NCBI RefSeq assembly: GCF_029211225.1
Contig: NZ_JARGEM010000001.1
Coordinates: 124,001-188,000 of the forward strand
Direction: 5' to 3'
From: Antiquaquibacter metalliresistens
Lineage (GTDB): Bacteria; Actinomycetota; Actinomycetes; Actinomycetales; Microbacteriaceae
Length of the DNA: 64,000 nt
How positions within the stretch are numbered: the first letter of the stretch is position 1; each line of letters starts with the position of its first letter. Made by a program: the position numbers and the translations under genes. Shown here piece by piece: positions 1 to 7,965 of the stretch. The notes under the pieces were generated by a model. That model saw nothing but the letters and a program-made list of their open reading frames with translations. It did not search any database and was not told where the DNA came from.

Positions 1-100
1 GGTGGTGATCGACCACGAACTGCCGCTCGATTCGGTGGCCGACGGCATCCGCTACCTCGCCGAGGGTCGTGCCCGCGGCAAGGTGGTCGTCGTGCCCTAG
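1..100 (+). CDS. C-terminal end of a medium-chain dehydrogenase/quinone oxidoreductase (partial)
   Basis: Only the last 32 codons lie in the window; the gene enters from the left edge in the frame beginning at base 2 and ends with TAG at 98-100. The visible tail (DSVADGIRYLAEGRARGKVVV) has the pattern of the C-terminus of zinc-type alcohol dehydrogenases and quinone oxidoreductases, where a final helix is followed by a short strand ending in GK-V-V. Its stop codon overlaps the stop codon of the convergent lspA-like gene. The family call rests on a short segment, so substrate and exact class cannot be given. Confidence 0.6.
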   Translation, partial: VVIDHELPLDSVADGIRYLAEGRARGKVVVVP

Positions 101-648
101 GCCTCGGGACGCTCGGCGGTCTCCGCGACCTCGGCTGGGGCCGCCTTGCCCCGGATCGGCACCTGCATCAGGGCGAGCACCCCGCCGAGGATCGCGCCGC
201 CAACGATCGCGATGTCGGCGACGTTGCCGATGAAGAAGTTGCCGTAGCCGATGAAGTCCACGACCTTGCCGCGGAACACGCGGTCGCCGAAGTGCGTGAC
301 GGCGCCGCCGAGCACGAGGCCGAACACGACCGCCCACCACCAGGAGCGCACGCGCCAGCCGTACCAGGCGATCGCCACCGCCGCGGCGCCCGCAACGAGG
401 GCGAGCACCCAGGTGTACCCGGCGCCGAGCCCGAAGGCGGCGCCGGCGTTGTACACGAGTACGAACCGGATGAAGTCCCCGATCACCGGGATGACCTCGC
501 CATCGCCGAGCGCCGCCTCCGCCCAGACCTTGCTGAGCTGGTCGGCGATCACGACGAACACGGCGAGCGCGATCACGAACCAGTAGCGGCGTTGCGGGGG
601 ACGGGGTGTGGCCTCGGTCATCGGGCCATTATCGTGCACCCGGGTCAT
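97..648 (-). CDS. lspA: Signal peptidase II-like lipoprotein peptidase (LspA family)
   Basis: A 183-residue membrane protein with four predicted transmembrane segments. LspA cleaves signal peptides of diacylated prolipoproteins at the membrane. Visible family motifs are ADQLSK (residues 35-40), NAGAAFG (67-73), VVDF with a likely catalytic Asp131, and NVADIAI with Asp145. The usual GN-x-x-DR segment reads THFGDR, so the conserved Asn is replaced by His. It is the last gene of a minus-strand unit with the small membrane gene and the flavin monooxygenase, not next to divIVA, ileS or rluD as lspA often is. It may therefore be a second, divergent copy. Met10 at 621 is an alternative start that would avoid overlap with the upstream gene. 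Confidence 0.8.
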   Translation of the reverse strand: MTRVHDNGPMTEATPRPPQRRYWFVIALAVFVVIADQLSKVWAEAALGDGEVIPVIGDFIRFVLVYNAGAAFGLGAGYTWVLALVAGAAAVAIAWYGWRVRSWWWAVVFGLVLGGAVTHFGDRVFRGKVVDFIGYGNFFIGNVADIAIVGGAILGGVLALMQVPIRGKAAPAEVAETAERPEA

Positions 649-784
649 GCTCCTCGTCGGCCGAACGCGCGCGGTCGATCTCCACCTGCCGCCGGGCCGC
701 CGGGATGAGCACCGCGAGCACGATCACGCCGAGCACGACGACGAGCACGCCGAACACGATCGGCACCAACCAGAACAGCTCCAT
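629..784 (-). CDS. Small single-pass membrane protein
   Basis: A 51-residue protein with an N-terminal hydrophobic segment (about residues 2-30) followed by a charged tail ending RSADEEHDPGAR, so the tail is probably cytoplasmic. Its ATG at 782-784 overlaps the stop codon of the upstream monooxygenase in a TGATG arrangement, which implies translational coupling. I do not recognise the family. The overlap, the clean hydrophobic/charged layout and the following lspA-like gene support it as a real gene. Confidence 0.6.
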   Translation of the reverse strand: MELFWLVPIVFGVLVVVLGVIVLAVLIPAARRQVEIDRARSADEEHDPGAR

Positions 785-1890
785 CAGCGCCCCGCCTGCA
801 GTTTGCTCAGCGTGGCGATGACCTGACGGGCGATCATTCGCCCCGCCCGGTTCGCGCCGATCGTGGAGGCCTGCGGTCCGTAGCCGGCGAAGAACACGCG
901 CGGGTCCTTCCACGACGCGCCCTGCGCCACGACGACGCCGCCCTCCTTCTCGCGCAGCTTCAGCGGGGCCAGGTGGCGCAGTTCGGGACGGAACCCGGTG
1001 GACCAGATGATGGCATCCGCCTCGACGAACGCCCCGTCGGCCCAGCGCACGCCCTTCGGTTCGATCGAGGCGAAGATCGGGCGTGGAGTGAGCACGCCGC
1101 GCTCGATTCCGGCCTGGATCTTGCGCGTGCGCGGCACCCCCGTGCCGCTGACGATGCTCGGCAGCGCGCGGCCGGCCCGAGCGGCCTCGTCCTGCGCGCG
1201 CACCGCCTCCATGCGCGCCTCGAGGTTCAGGTCGCCGTCTTCCAGAAAGTCGATCGGGCGGCGACTGACCCAGGTGAGCTTGGATGCGACGTTCTCGAGC
1301 TCCAGCAGAAAGCCGATCGCCGAGGTGCCGCCGCCGACCACCACGACGCTCTTGCCGCGGAAGTCCTCGGCGGAGGTGTACTCCCCGGTGTGCAGGTGTC
1401 GCCCCTCGAACGACTTCAGCCCCGGGTACCACGGGATGAACGGCGCGCCCCACGTGCCGGTCGCATTGACGACGGTGACCGTGGAGACCTCCTTCTCCTC
1501 GTCGTCGAGTGTGAACTTCACGGTGAGATCGGTGCCCAGATTCTCGACGGCGGTGACGTCGGCGGGGCGCACCACCTGCAGGCCGTAGTACTGCTCGTAC
1601 CGCGCGTAGTAGTCGGCCACGACGTCTTTGGCCGGCGCGTGCCGATCCGCGGTCTCGAAGCTCAGCCCCAGCGCGTCGAGGCCCGGAAGGTCGTTGATCT
1701 TGTGCGCCGAACCGATGCGCAGGGACTCCCAGCGGAACTGCCACGCGCCGCCCGTGCCGGGGCCGCGATCGAGCACCACGAAGTCGTTGCCGGGATCGAG
1801 CCCCAGACGTCGCAGATAGTACGAAACCGAGAGACCGGCCTGACCCGCACCGATGACGACGACCGAGGTGTCGGTAGTCGCGGAAGCCAC
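784..1890 (-). CDS. Flavin-containing monooxygenase / FAD-NAD(P)H oxidoreductase
   Basis: A 368-residue flavoprotein. An FAD-binding GxGxxG (GAGQAG, residues 14-19) is followed by GGAW, an ATGTW motif near 143-147 typical of flavin monooxygenases, and a second nucleotide-binding motif GGGTSA near 186-191 for NADPH. Such enzymes oxidise soft nucleophiles or act in Trk-like or siderophore roles; the substrate cannot be told here. I chose the GTG at 1888-1890 because a TAGCCT hexamer (1897-1902) lies exactly six bases upstream; the GTG at 1894-1896 would directly abut that hexamer. It heads the unit running into the small membrane gene and lspA. Confidence 0.85.
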   Translation of the reverse strand: MASATTDTSVVVIGAGQAGLSVSYYLRRLGLDPGNDFVVLDRGPGTGGAWQFRWESLRIGSAHKINDLPGLDALGLSFETADRHAPAKDVVADYYARYEQYYGLQVVRPADVTAVENLGTDLTVKFTLDDEEKEVSTVTVVNATGTWGAPFIPWYPGLKSFEGRHLHTGEYTSAEDFRGKSVVVVGGGTSAIGFLLELENVASKLTWVSRRPIDFLEDGDLNLEARMEAVRAQDEAARAGRALPSIVSGTGVPRTRKIQAGIERGVLTPRPIFASIEPKGVRWADGAFVEADAIIWSTGFRPELRHLAPLKLREKEGGVVVAQGASWKDPRVFFAGYGPQASTIGANRAGRMIARQVIATLSKLQAGR

Positions 1891-1896
1891 CGACAC

Positions 1897-1902
1897 AGGC
1901 TA
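1897..1902 (-). promoter_or_regulatory. -10 hexamer TAGCCT of a leaderless promoter
   Basis: TAGCCT followed by six bases and the GTG of the flavin monooxygenase. No Shine-Dalgarno sequence precedes this start. The spacing would put the transcription start at or within a base or two of the start codon. Confidence 0.55.
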
Positions 1903-1969
1903 CCGGGCGCCGCGCGCGCCCGCGCTCGCCCACGGTGAACAACACCCGGATCGGGCGAAGACCGCGTGC

Positions 1970-1975
1970 TAAACT
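1970..1975 (+). promoter_or_regulatory. Probable -10 hexamer TAAACT of the DUF3073 gene
   Basis: TAAACT is preceded by TGC, giving an extended -10. It lies 80 bases upstream of the start codon, leaving a leader with a strong Shine-Dalgarno site. No good -35 element is visible. Confidence 0.45.
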
Positions 1976-2055
1976 GCCGGTTAGTTTTCTTCATCCCTGT
2001 TCGCACACGTTCCTCGGCGCCACGCGCGACTGGACAGACCAAGAGGGGGTCTCGC

Positions 2056-2295
2056 ATGGGGCGCGGCCGTCAAAAGGCAAAGCACACGAAGGTCGCTCGC
2101 GACCTCAAGTACTTCAGCCCGGACACCAACTACGGTGCCCTCGAGAAAGAGCTTGGCGCAACCCCGAGCGACCCGCGACTGGCGGAGGACCTCGAGAAGT
2201 GGCCCGAGTTCGCCGGTTCGGTCGACCCCTACGCGGACGACTACGCCGAGGATGAGTTCGACACCGAAGACGCGGACGAGTCCAAGAGCGCCTGA
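2056..2295 (+). CDS. DUF3073 family protein
   Basis: A 79-residue protein starting MGRGRQKAKHTK, with an N-terminal basic half, a central DLKYFSPDTNYGALEKEL segment and a very acidic C-terminus. This layout matches DUF3073, a small actinobacterial family of unknown function; the strict basic head and acidic tail are characteristic. A purine-rich AAGAGGGGG at 2041-2049 serves as a strong ribosome binding site and fixes the start at 2056 rather than the longer open frame from 1966. It is alone on the plus strand and converges with purM. Confidence 0.85.
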   Translation: MGRGRQKAKHTKVARDLKYFSPDTNYGALEKELGATPSDPRLAEDLEKWPEFAGSVDPYADDYAEDEFDTEDADESKSA

Positions 2296-2301
2296 CCGCT
2301 C

Positions 2302-3408
2302 CTAGCTCGCGTAGCTCCCGCTCAACCTGACGGCCCCGCCGTCGACGCCCTTCGCGCCCTGCTCCCAGCCCTGCGCCGAGGCCAGGGGAGCGAACGAGAC
2401 TCGCCCGACCTCCCACGCGGGGATGCCCTCGGCCTCGATCGACGCGATGACCTCGGATGCCGCATCCGCCGCCACGATCGCGATCATGCCGATCCCGAGG
2501 TTCCAGGTGCCCTCGGCCGACTCGAGGCTCGTGCCGCCGAGGTCGGAGAGCACGCGGAAGATCGACGGCGGCGACCACGTGGAGCGCTCGACCTCGACCG
2601 AGGCGCCCTTGGGCAGCACGCGCGCGAGGTTCGCGGCGATGCCGCCGCCGGTCACGTGGCTGAGCGCATGCACCGCGTCCGGTTGCGCCGCCAGCAGCCG
2701 CAGCAGCGGCGTGGTGTACAGACGCGTCGGCACCAGCAGCGCCTCGCCGACGGTGCCGAGGTCGTCGATGCGCTGCGTGTAGCCGATCCCGCGCTGGGCG
2801 AGGATGTGCCGCACCAGCGAGAAGCCGTTGCTGTGCAGTCCCGATGATGCCATCGCGACCACCACATCGCCGTCGAGCACCAGATGCGGGCCGAGCAGGG
2901 CATCCGCCTCGACCGCACCGACCGCGGCACCCGCGACGTCGTAGTCGTCGGGCCCGAGGAGCCCGGGGTGCTCCGCCGTCTCGCCGCCGACGAGCGCGGT
3001 GCCGGTCGCCTCGCAGGCCGCGGCGATGCCGCGCACGATGTCGGCGATCCGCTCGGGCACGACCTTGCCGCACGCGATGTAGTCGGTCATGAACATCGGG
3101 CGCGCGCCGACGACGACGATGTCGTCGACGACCATGCCCACGAGGTCCTGGCCGATCGTGTCGTGCTTGTCGAGCGCCTGCGCGATCGCCACCTTGGTGC
3201 CGACGCCGTCGGTGGACGACGCGAGCAAGGGCCGCGAGAACGCCTTGAGGAACGAGACATCGAAGAGGCCAGCGAACCCGCCGACCCCGCCGAGCACCTC
3301 GCTGCCGTGCGTGGCGCTGACGGCCGCCTTCATGAGCTCGACGGCAAGGTCGCCCGCGGCGGTGTCGACACCGGCGTCGCGGTACGTGCTGGAGGAATCC
3401 GCGGTCAC
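2302..3408 (-). CDS. purM: Phosphoribosylformylglycinamidine cyclo-ligase (AIR synthetase)
   Basis: A 368-residue cytosolic enzyme closing formylglycinamidine ribonucleotide to aminoimidazole ribonucleotide with ATP, step five of purine synthesis. Family landmarks include TYRDAGVD near the start, SSTDGVGTK, DDIVVVGARP, GGETAEHPG and the C-terminal GTWNLGIGM segment. The open frame extends to 3603, but the upstream part is low-complexity GC sequence; the GTG at 3406-3408 sits seven bases after a TACGCT hexamer and gives the family's normal length. It is divergent from purF across a 260-base spacer containing repeats. Confidence 0.95.
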   Translation of the reverse strand: MTADSSSTYRDAGVDTAAGDLAVELMKAAVSATHGSEVLGGVGGFAGLFDVSFLKAFSRPLLASSTDGVGTKVAIAQALDKHDTIGQDLVGMVVDDIVVVGARPMFMTDYIACGKVVPERIADIVRGIAAACEATGTALVGGETAEHPGLLGPDDYDVAGAAVGAVEADALLGPHLVLDGDVVVAMASSGLHSNGFSLVRHILAQRGIGYTQRIDDLGTVGEALLVPTRLYTTPLLRLLAAQPDAVHALSHVTGGGIAANLARVLPKGASVEVERSTWSPPSIFRVLSDLGGTSLESAEGTWNLGIGMIAIVAADAASEVIASIEAEGIPAWEVGRVSFAPLASAQGWEQGAKGVDGGAVRLSGSYAS

Positions 3409-3415
3409 GCCCTCA

Positions 3416-3421
3416 AGCGTA
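3416..3421 (-). promoter_or_regulatory. -10 hexamer TACGCT of purM
   Basis: TACGCT lies seven bases upstream of the purM GTG, the spacing expected of a leaderless transcript. It decides the purM start codon. Confidence 0.5.
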
Positions 3422-3462
3422 CCCGGGCTCGTTTCGCGGCTCGCAACGCCACCGCCGACGCA

Positions 3463-3568
3463 CTTGCGGAGGATGACACGCCGCGCGCCGCGCGCCGCGC
3501 GGCACGAGCCGGCGCGCCATCCTCCGCAACGTCGACTCGCCCGGCGCGCCATCCTCCGCAACGTCGAC
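3463..3568. repeat. Intergenic repeat group: two direct 28-bp copies and one imperfect inverted copy
   Basis: An identical 28-base unit (core GCGCCATCCTCCGCAACGTC) occurs at 3509-3536 and 3541-3568, with a period of 32 bases. A shorter, imperfect inverted copy (core TTGCGGAGGATG) lies at 3463-3483, so a long hairpin can form with the first direct copy across the GC alternation at 3484-3508. The group sits between the divergent purM and purF genes, upstream of both likely promoters. No other copy was noticed in the window. Confidence 0.75.
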
Positions 3569-3668
3569 GGGCCCGTGTGCCGCACTCGAGGTCGCCTGGC
3601 CATCAGTGTGAGAAACTAGAACGTACCCGCCCGGGTGCGTTCGCAGACCTCGGGAGTTCCCCGCCCAC

Positions 3669-5126
3669 ATGTGCGGCATCGTCGGCATCGTCTCGTCCCA
3701 GCCCGTCAACCAGCAGGTCTACGACGCCCTGCTGCTGCTGCAGCACCGCGGCCAGGACTCGACTGGCATCGCGACGGATGAGGGCAGCATCATCCACATG
3801 TTCAAGGCCAAGGGGCAGGTGCGCGAGGCCTACCGCACGCGCGACATGCGCAGCCTGCTCGGCAACGTGGGCCTCGGGCACGTGCGTTACGCGACGAAGG
3901 GCAGCGCCTCGAGCGAGGAGGAGGCGCAGCCGTTCTACGTGAACGCGCCCTACGGCATCACGCTCGTGCACAACGGCAACCTCACCAACACGCGCGAGCT
4001 CACCGACGAGCTGTTCCACATCGACCGCCGCCACCTCAACACCTCGAGCGATACCGAGCTGCTCGTCAACGTGCTCGCCAACGAGTTGCAGGCGCAGATC
4101 TCGGGCACCGACCTCGACCCCGACCAGGTGTTCAACGCGATCACGCGCGTGCACGAGCGGGTCGAGGGCTCGTACGCGGCGATCGCGATCATCGCCGGGC
4201 ACGGGCTGCTGGCGTTCCGCGACCCGTACGGCATCCGCCCCCTCGTGCTCGGGCGGCGCCCGGCCGGCTTCGTCGGGGATGACTGGATCGTGGCATCCGA
4301 ATCGCTCGTGCTCGAGAGCGCGGGCTATGAATTCGTGCGGGATGTCGCCCCCGGCGAGGCGATCTTCATCACGCCCGACGGACAGATGGCCTCGAAGCAG
4401 TGCGCGGCGAACCCGCGGCTGATCCCCTGCTCGTTCGAGTACGTCTACCTGGCCCGTCCGGACTCGGTGATGAACGGCATCTCGGTGTACGAGGCACGTC
4501 TGCGCCTGGGCAACCGGCTCGCGGACACCATCGCCAGGTACACACCGATGGGCGACATCGATGTGGTCATGCCGATCCCGGATTCCTCGCGGCCCGCCGC
4601 GATGCAGGTCGCCCAGAAGCTCGGGGTCGAGTACCGCGAGGGCTTCTACAAGAACCGCTACGTCGGCCGCACGTTCATCATGCCCGGCCAGGCCGAGCGC
4701 AAGAAGAGCGTCAAGCAGAAGCTCAACGCGATGTCGAGCGAGTTCAAGGGCAAGAACATCCTGATCGTCGACGACTCGATCGTGCGCGGCACGACGAGCA
4801 AGGAGATCGTGCAGATGGCCCGCGAGGCCGGGGCGAACAAGGTCACCTTCACCTCGGCAGCGCCGCCCGTGCGCTACCCGCACGTCTACGGCATCAACAT
4901 GCCGAGCCGCCATGAGCTCGTCGCGCACGGCCGCAAGATCCCCGAGATCGCAACCGAGATCGGCGCCGATTACCTCATCTACCAGGAGGTCGCAGACCTG
5001 GAGGCGGCGATCATCGAGGGTTCGGATGTCACGGCCCTGGAGATGAGCTGCTTCACCGGCGACTACGTCACCGGCTCGGTCACCCCGGAGTACCTCGCCT
5101 GGGTGGAGAAGACCCAGCTCAGCTGA
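3669..5126 (+). CDS. purF: Amidophosphoribosyltransferase
   Basis: A 485-residue enzyme that commits PRPP to purine synthesis by making phosphoribosylamine with glutamine-derived ammonia. It begins MCGIVGIV, so Cys2 is the N-terminal nucleophile of the glutaminase domain after Met removal. Further landmarks are LLLLQHRGQDS, GHVRYATKG, VHNGNL and, in the phosphoribosyltransferase half, the PRPP motif ILIVDDSIVRGTT. A CFTGDY segment near the C-terminus retains a cysteine of the iron-sulphur type enzymes. The likely promoter is the A-rich GAAACTAGAAC stretch at 3612-3622. Its stop codon overlaps the start of the next gene. Confidence 0.97.
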   Translation: MCGIVGIVSSQPVNQQVYDALLLLQHRGQDSTGIATDEGSIIHMFKAKGQVREAYRTRDMRSLLGNVGLGHVRYATKGSASSEEEAQPFYVNAPYGITLVHNGNLTNTRELTDELFHIDRRHLNTSSDTELLVNVLANELQAQISGTDLDPDQVFNAITRVHERVEGSYAAIAIIAGHGLLAFRDPYGIRPLVLGRRPAGFVGDDWIVASESLVLESAGYEFVRDVAPGEAIFITPDGQMASKQCAANPRLIPCSFEYVYLARPDSVMNGISVYEARLRLGNRLADTIARYTPMGDIDVVMPIPDSSRPAAMQVAQKLGVEYREGFYKNRYVGRTFIMPGQAERKKSVKQKLNAMSSEFKGKNILIVDDSIVRGTTSKEIVQMAREAGANKVTFTSAAPPVRYPHVYGINMPSRHELVAHGRKIPEIATEIGADYLIYQEVADLEAAIIEGSDVTALEMSCFTGDYVTGSVTPEYLAWVEKTQLS

Positions 5127-5578
5127 TGAGCAACCGGTGGCGCGCGGTGGCCGCGGCCCTCGCCGACCCGTATCGGCGCCGCGTGTACGCCGAACTCGTG
5201 CTCGGGCTGCCCGGCTCCGTCGGGCGGCGCCGCGAGAAGGCGATCGCTGATCTTCGGGCGGCCGGACTGGTCGACGACGTCGGCGCACCGACCGAGCGAT
5301 TCGCCGAGCTGCTCGCCGAGAGCGCCCCCGAGCGACTCGAGGGCGTCGACCGCTGGGTGCGGGACGGGCGAATCGACCAGTACCCGGCGAAGCCCTCGGA
5401 CCGCCTGGAACTGCTCGAGTGGGCGGCCGCGCGGCTGCCCACTGGAGAGCTCGACGAGCGCGCTGTCACCGAGGCTCTCGCGCAACTCGCGCCGGACGGA
5501 GTCACCCTGCGGCGCTACCTCGTGGATGCCGGGCTGCTCGTGCGAGCCGCCGACGGATCGCGCTACTCGCGCCCCTGA
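5126..5578 (+). CDS. DUF2087-type winged-helix protein
   Basis: A 150-residue protein. Residues 1-60 look like a small winged-helix region (ALADPYRRRVYAELVLG), and the C-terminal half carries the DUF2087 pattern: DGRIDQYPAKPSDRLELLEW, then LRRYLVDAGLLVR and a final dGSrY. DUF2087 proteins are small putative regulators of unknown target. The ATG shares a base with the purF stop (TGATG), so it is translated from the purF message. Its end overlaps the convergent membrane gene by 16 bases. Confidence 0.75.
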   Translation: MSNRWRAVAAALADPYRRRVYAELVLGLPGSVGRRREKAIADLRAAGLVDDVGAPTERFAELLAESAPERLEGVDRWVRDGRIDQYPAKPSDRLELLEWAAARLPTGELDERAVTEALAQLAPDGVTLRRYLVDAGLLVRAADGSRYSRP

Positions 5579-5850
5579 GCCTCGACGTGCTCGATCTCCA
5601 CGGCGACCGTCTTCGCTCGCTTGCGCGAGATCCAGTCGAGCAGAATCGCCAGCAGCGCGCCGAGCGCGACGCCGATCGGGATGCCGAACAGGCTGAAGTA
5701 GGCGAAGAGCGCGCCGAAGCCGACCGCGGGGTCCGCGGGCTGCAGCGAGGTGACGATCAGGGTCGCGAGCAACCCCACCATGCCGCCCACGATCATGAAG
5801 GCGCCGAACTTCGGGGCCCTGCGCACGGTGGTCTGCTCGGGTTGGCTCAC
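5563..5850 (-). CDS. Small two-pass membrane protein
   Basis: A 95-residue protein with a short polar N-terminus, two hydrophobic segments (about residues 19-39 and 49-75) and a charged C-terminus with [12 protein letters not shown]. No family recognised. I chose the GTG at 5848-5850 because it forms a GTGA overlap with the stop of the upstream sterol-carrier-type gene and has GGAGGG directly before it. It is last in a three-gene minus-strand unit. Confidence 0.65.
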   Translation of the reverse strand: MSQPEQTTVRRAPKFGAFMIVGGMVGLLATLIVTSLQPADPAVGFGALFAYFSLFGIPIGVALGALLAILLDWISRKRAKTVAVEIEHVEAQGRE

Positions 5851-6218
5851 CCCTCCATTGTCTCCCACGGCAGCGGAAGGTGCGCGCTCAGGTCGGCGCG
5901 GGATCCGGATGCCGCCACCGAGCCCGCGGCGACGGCATCGGCCCAGTCGAGCCGACCGGTCGCGAGGTGCAGCCAGGTGGCGGCATCCGTCTCGATGACG
6001 TTGGGTGGCGTGCCGCGCGTGTGCCGCGGCCCTTCGATCGCCTGCACGGCACCAAATGGCGGCACCCGGATCTCGACCGTGTTGCCCTCGGCGCGCTCGG
6101 CGAGCACCTGCAGCAGGTAGCGCACGGCGGTCGCGGTCGCCTCACGCGCGGCGGCGGGTTGCAGGGCGGCGGCGACCGCGGCCCTGCCCTCAGCCGGCGG
6201 GATTCGCTTCGGCGGCAT
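5847..6218 (-). CDS. Sterol-carrier-type (SCP2-like) family protein
   Basis: A 123-residue protein resembling the actinobacterial sterol carrier family: a basic start [12 protein letters not shown], an alanine-rich helical stretch, [42 protein letters not shown] and a final [16 protein letters not shown]2-like folds bind lipids or acyl chains in the cytosol; the ligand is unknown. The Met at 6216-6218 fits the family start better than the one four codons upstream. It overlaps the upstream membrane gene and couples to the downstream one by GTGA. Confidence 0.75.
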   Translation of the reverse strand: MPPKRIPPAEGRAAVAAALQPAAAREATATAVRYLLQVLAERAEGNTVEIRVPPFGAVQAIEGPRHTRGTPPNVIETDAATWLHLATGRLDWADAVAAGSVAASGSRADLSAHLPLPWETMEG

Positions 6219-6678
6219 GGTCGATGGCATCGCGATGCAGCAGACCCTCGCGGTACTCGGTGTAGCCCGGGCCGACCATCGCGATGAGGGATGCCGTGCC
6301 GAGCACGCTGATGATCCCCGCGGTCCAGTCGAGGGTCTCCGCTTCGATGCTCCAGATCACGCCGACGATCGTGCCGGAGATGATCGCGATCATCACGAGC
6401 ACCCACGCGACCGCGATGAGGCGTGCGGTCGTCGTCGCCTTGATGAAGGCGACATCGCGCACCCCGGCCTTGGTCAGCCGACGCACGAAGATCAGCGCCA
6501 GCACGGCGGCCACCGACGCGAGGATGCTCGCGGCCATACCCGCGAAGTTCTCGGCGCCATCGAGCGCCACGGCCAGAATCGCCTGAAACAGCAGGAAGAA
6601 GCTGCCGATTGTACCGGCCCACTGCACGCGGATCCAGGCACGCTGTTCCCTGCCGGGGCGCGGTGCTCCTTCGTTCAC
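6190..6678 (-). CDS. Four-pass membrane protein of unknown function
   Basis: A 162-residue protein with four predicted membrane segments (about residues 18-38, 44-66, 86-106, 118-140), a polar start [13 protein letters not shown] and an amphipathic C-terminus. No family motif is recognised. The GTG at 6676-6678 is placed six bases after TACTCT, so a leaderless message is likely. It is divergent from purD, and its 3' end overlaps the sterol-carrier-type gene by 29 bases. Confidence 0.7.
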   Translation of the reverse strand: MNEGAPRPGREQRAWIRVQWAGTIGSFFLLFQAILAVALDGAENFAGMAASILASVAAVLALIFVRRLTKAGVRDVAFIKATTTARLIAVAWVLVMIAIISGTIVGVIWSIEAETLDWTAGIISVLGTASLIAMVGPGYTEYREGLLHRDAIDHAAEANPAG

Positions 6679-6684
6679 GACAGC

Positions 6685-6690
6685 AGAGTA
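6685..6690 (-). promoter_or_regulatory. -10 hexamer TACTCT of a leaderless promoter
   Basis: TACTCT, six bases, then the GTG of the four-pass membrane protein gene. It is 20 bases from the divergent purD hexamer, so the two promoters are close enough to interfere. Confidence 0.55.
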
Positions 6691-6710
6691 GCGGACCGGA
6701 CCGCGCTCGA

Positions 6711-6716
6711 TAGTCT
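6711..6716 (+). promoter_or_regulatory. -10 hexamer TAGTCT of purD
   Basis: TAGTCT lies seven bases before the purD GTG and no ribosome binding site intervenes, indicating a leaderless purD-purC message. It also selects this GTG over the open frame extending upstream to 6217. Confidence 0.55.
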
Positions 6717-6723
6717 TGAACCC

Positions 6724-7965
6724 GTGCGTATCCTCGTTCTCGGTTCCGGTGCCCGCGAGCACGCGATCGTCACCGCGCTGCTGCGCGAGGAGGGCGAGCA
6801 CGAGATCATCGCGGCCCCCGGCAACGCCGGCATCGCCGCGGTCGTGCCGGTGATCGCCCTCGATCCCACGAATCCGACCATCGTCGCCGACTACGCGATG
6901 GACAACGACATCCAGCTCGTCGTGGTCGGCCCCGAGGCCCCACTCGTCGCCGGTGTCGCCGATGCGCTGCGCCGCCGCGGCATCGCCGTGTTCGGCCCCG
7001 GCAAGGCGGCGGCGGCCCTCGAAGGCAGCAAGACCTTCGCGAAGCGGATCATGGATGACGCGGGCGTGCCCACCGGTCGCGCCACCCGCGCGGGCACCCT
7101 CGACGAGGCCGTGACGGCGATCGACGAGTACGGCGCCCCCTACGTGGTGAAGGCGGACGGCCTCGCCGCCGGCAAGGGCGTGCTCGTCACGGCGGACCGC
7201 GGTGCCGCGCTCGCCCACGCGGAGTACTGGCTGCAGCAGGGCCCCGTGCTCGTCGAGGAGTTTCTCGCCGGCCAGGAGGTCTCGCTGTTCCTGCTCAGCG
7301 ACGGTCACGACGTGCTCCCGCTGGCCCCCGCCCAGGACTACAAGCGCGCCTTCGACGGTGACGACGGTCCGAACACCGGCGGCATGGGCGCCTACTCGCC
7401 GCTGCCCTGGCTGCCGGAGGGCTTCGTCGACGAGGTGATCGAGACGATCGCGCTGCCGACGGTGCGCAAGCTCGCCGAGGAGCAGACCCCGTTCATCGGG
7501 CTGCTCTACTGCGGGCTCATCATCACCAAGCGCGGCGTGCGCGTGATCGAGTTCAACGCCCGCTTCGGCGATCCGGAGACGCAGGTCGTGCTGCCGAGAC
7601 TGATCACACCGCTTTCGGGCCTGCTGTTCGCGGCCGCGACGGGCGGGCTCGGCGCGCTGCCCCGCCCCCGATTCAGCGACGACGTCGCCGTGACGGTCGT
7701 GCTCGCCAGCGAGGGCTACCCCGACAACCCGATCACGGGCCGGGAGATCACCGGGCTCGAGAACGTCGGCGACGTGACCATCGCGCACGCCGCCACCGCC
7801 ATCGTCGACGGCAAGGTGCTCGCCACGGGCGGGCGGGTGCTGAGCGTCGTCGCGACCGGCGCCGACTTCGCCGTCGCCCGCGCGAAGGCCTACACGGCGC
7901 TGGACGCCATCCACCTCGAGGGCGGCCACTACCGCACCGACATCGCGCTGCGGGTCGCCGAGTGA
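6724..7965 (+). CDS. purD: Phosphoribosylamine--glycine ligase (GAR synthetase)
   Basis: A 413-residue ATP-grasp enzyme joining phosphoribosylamine and glycine, step two of purine synthesis. It starts [15 protein letters not shown] (the family N-terminal GxGxREHA motif), continues with GPEAPLV, the ATP-grasp [23 protein letters not shown] and [12 protein letters not shown]. Its stop codon overlaps the GTG of purC (GTGA), so the two are translated from one message. Substrate for this enzyme comes from PurF encoded 1.6 kb upstream in a separate unit. Confidence 0.97.
   Translation: MRILVLGSGAREHAIVTALLREEGEHEIIAAPGNAGIAAVVPVIALDPTNPTIVADYAMDNDIQLVVVGPEAPLVAGVADALRRRGIAVFGPGKAAAALEGSKTFAKRIMDDAGVPTGRATRAGTLDEAVTAIDEYGAPYVVKADGLAAGKGVLVTADRGAALAHAEYWLQQGPVLVEEFLAGQEVSLFLLSDGHDVLPLAPAQDYKRAFDGDDGPNTGGMGAYSPLPWLPEGFVDEVIETIALPTVRKLAEEQTPFIGLLYCGLIITKRGVRVIEFNARFGDPETQVVLPRLITPLSGLLFAAATGGLGALPRPRFSDDVAVTVVLASEGYPDNPITGREITGLENVGDVTIAHAATAIVDGKVLATGGRVLSVVATGADFAVARAKAYTALDAIHLEGGHYRTDIALRVAE

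Noticed and set aside
3509-3568. Possible CRISPR repeat-spacer pair
   Set aside because: Only two identical copies with four bases between them; there is no spacer-sized interval, no third regular copy and no cas gene.
3409-3603. N-terminal extension of purM
   Set aside because: The extra 65 codons come from the repeat region and are Arg/Ala-rich without family similarity; the GTG at 3408 gives normal length and promoter spacing.
3409-3668. Purine riboswitch ahead of purF or purM
   Set aside because: The purM message appears leaderless, the purF leader is about 45 bases, and no three-way junction pattern is seen.
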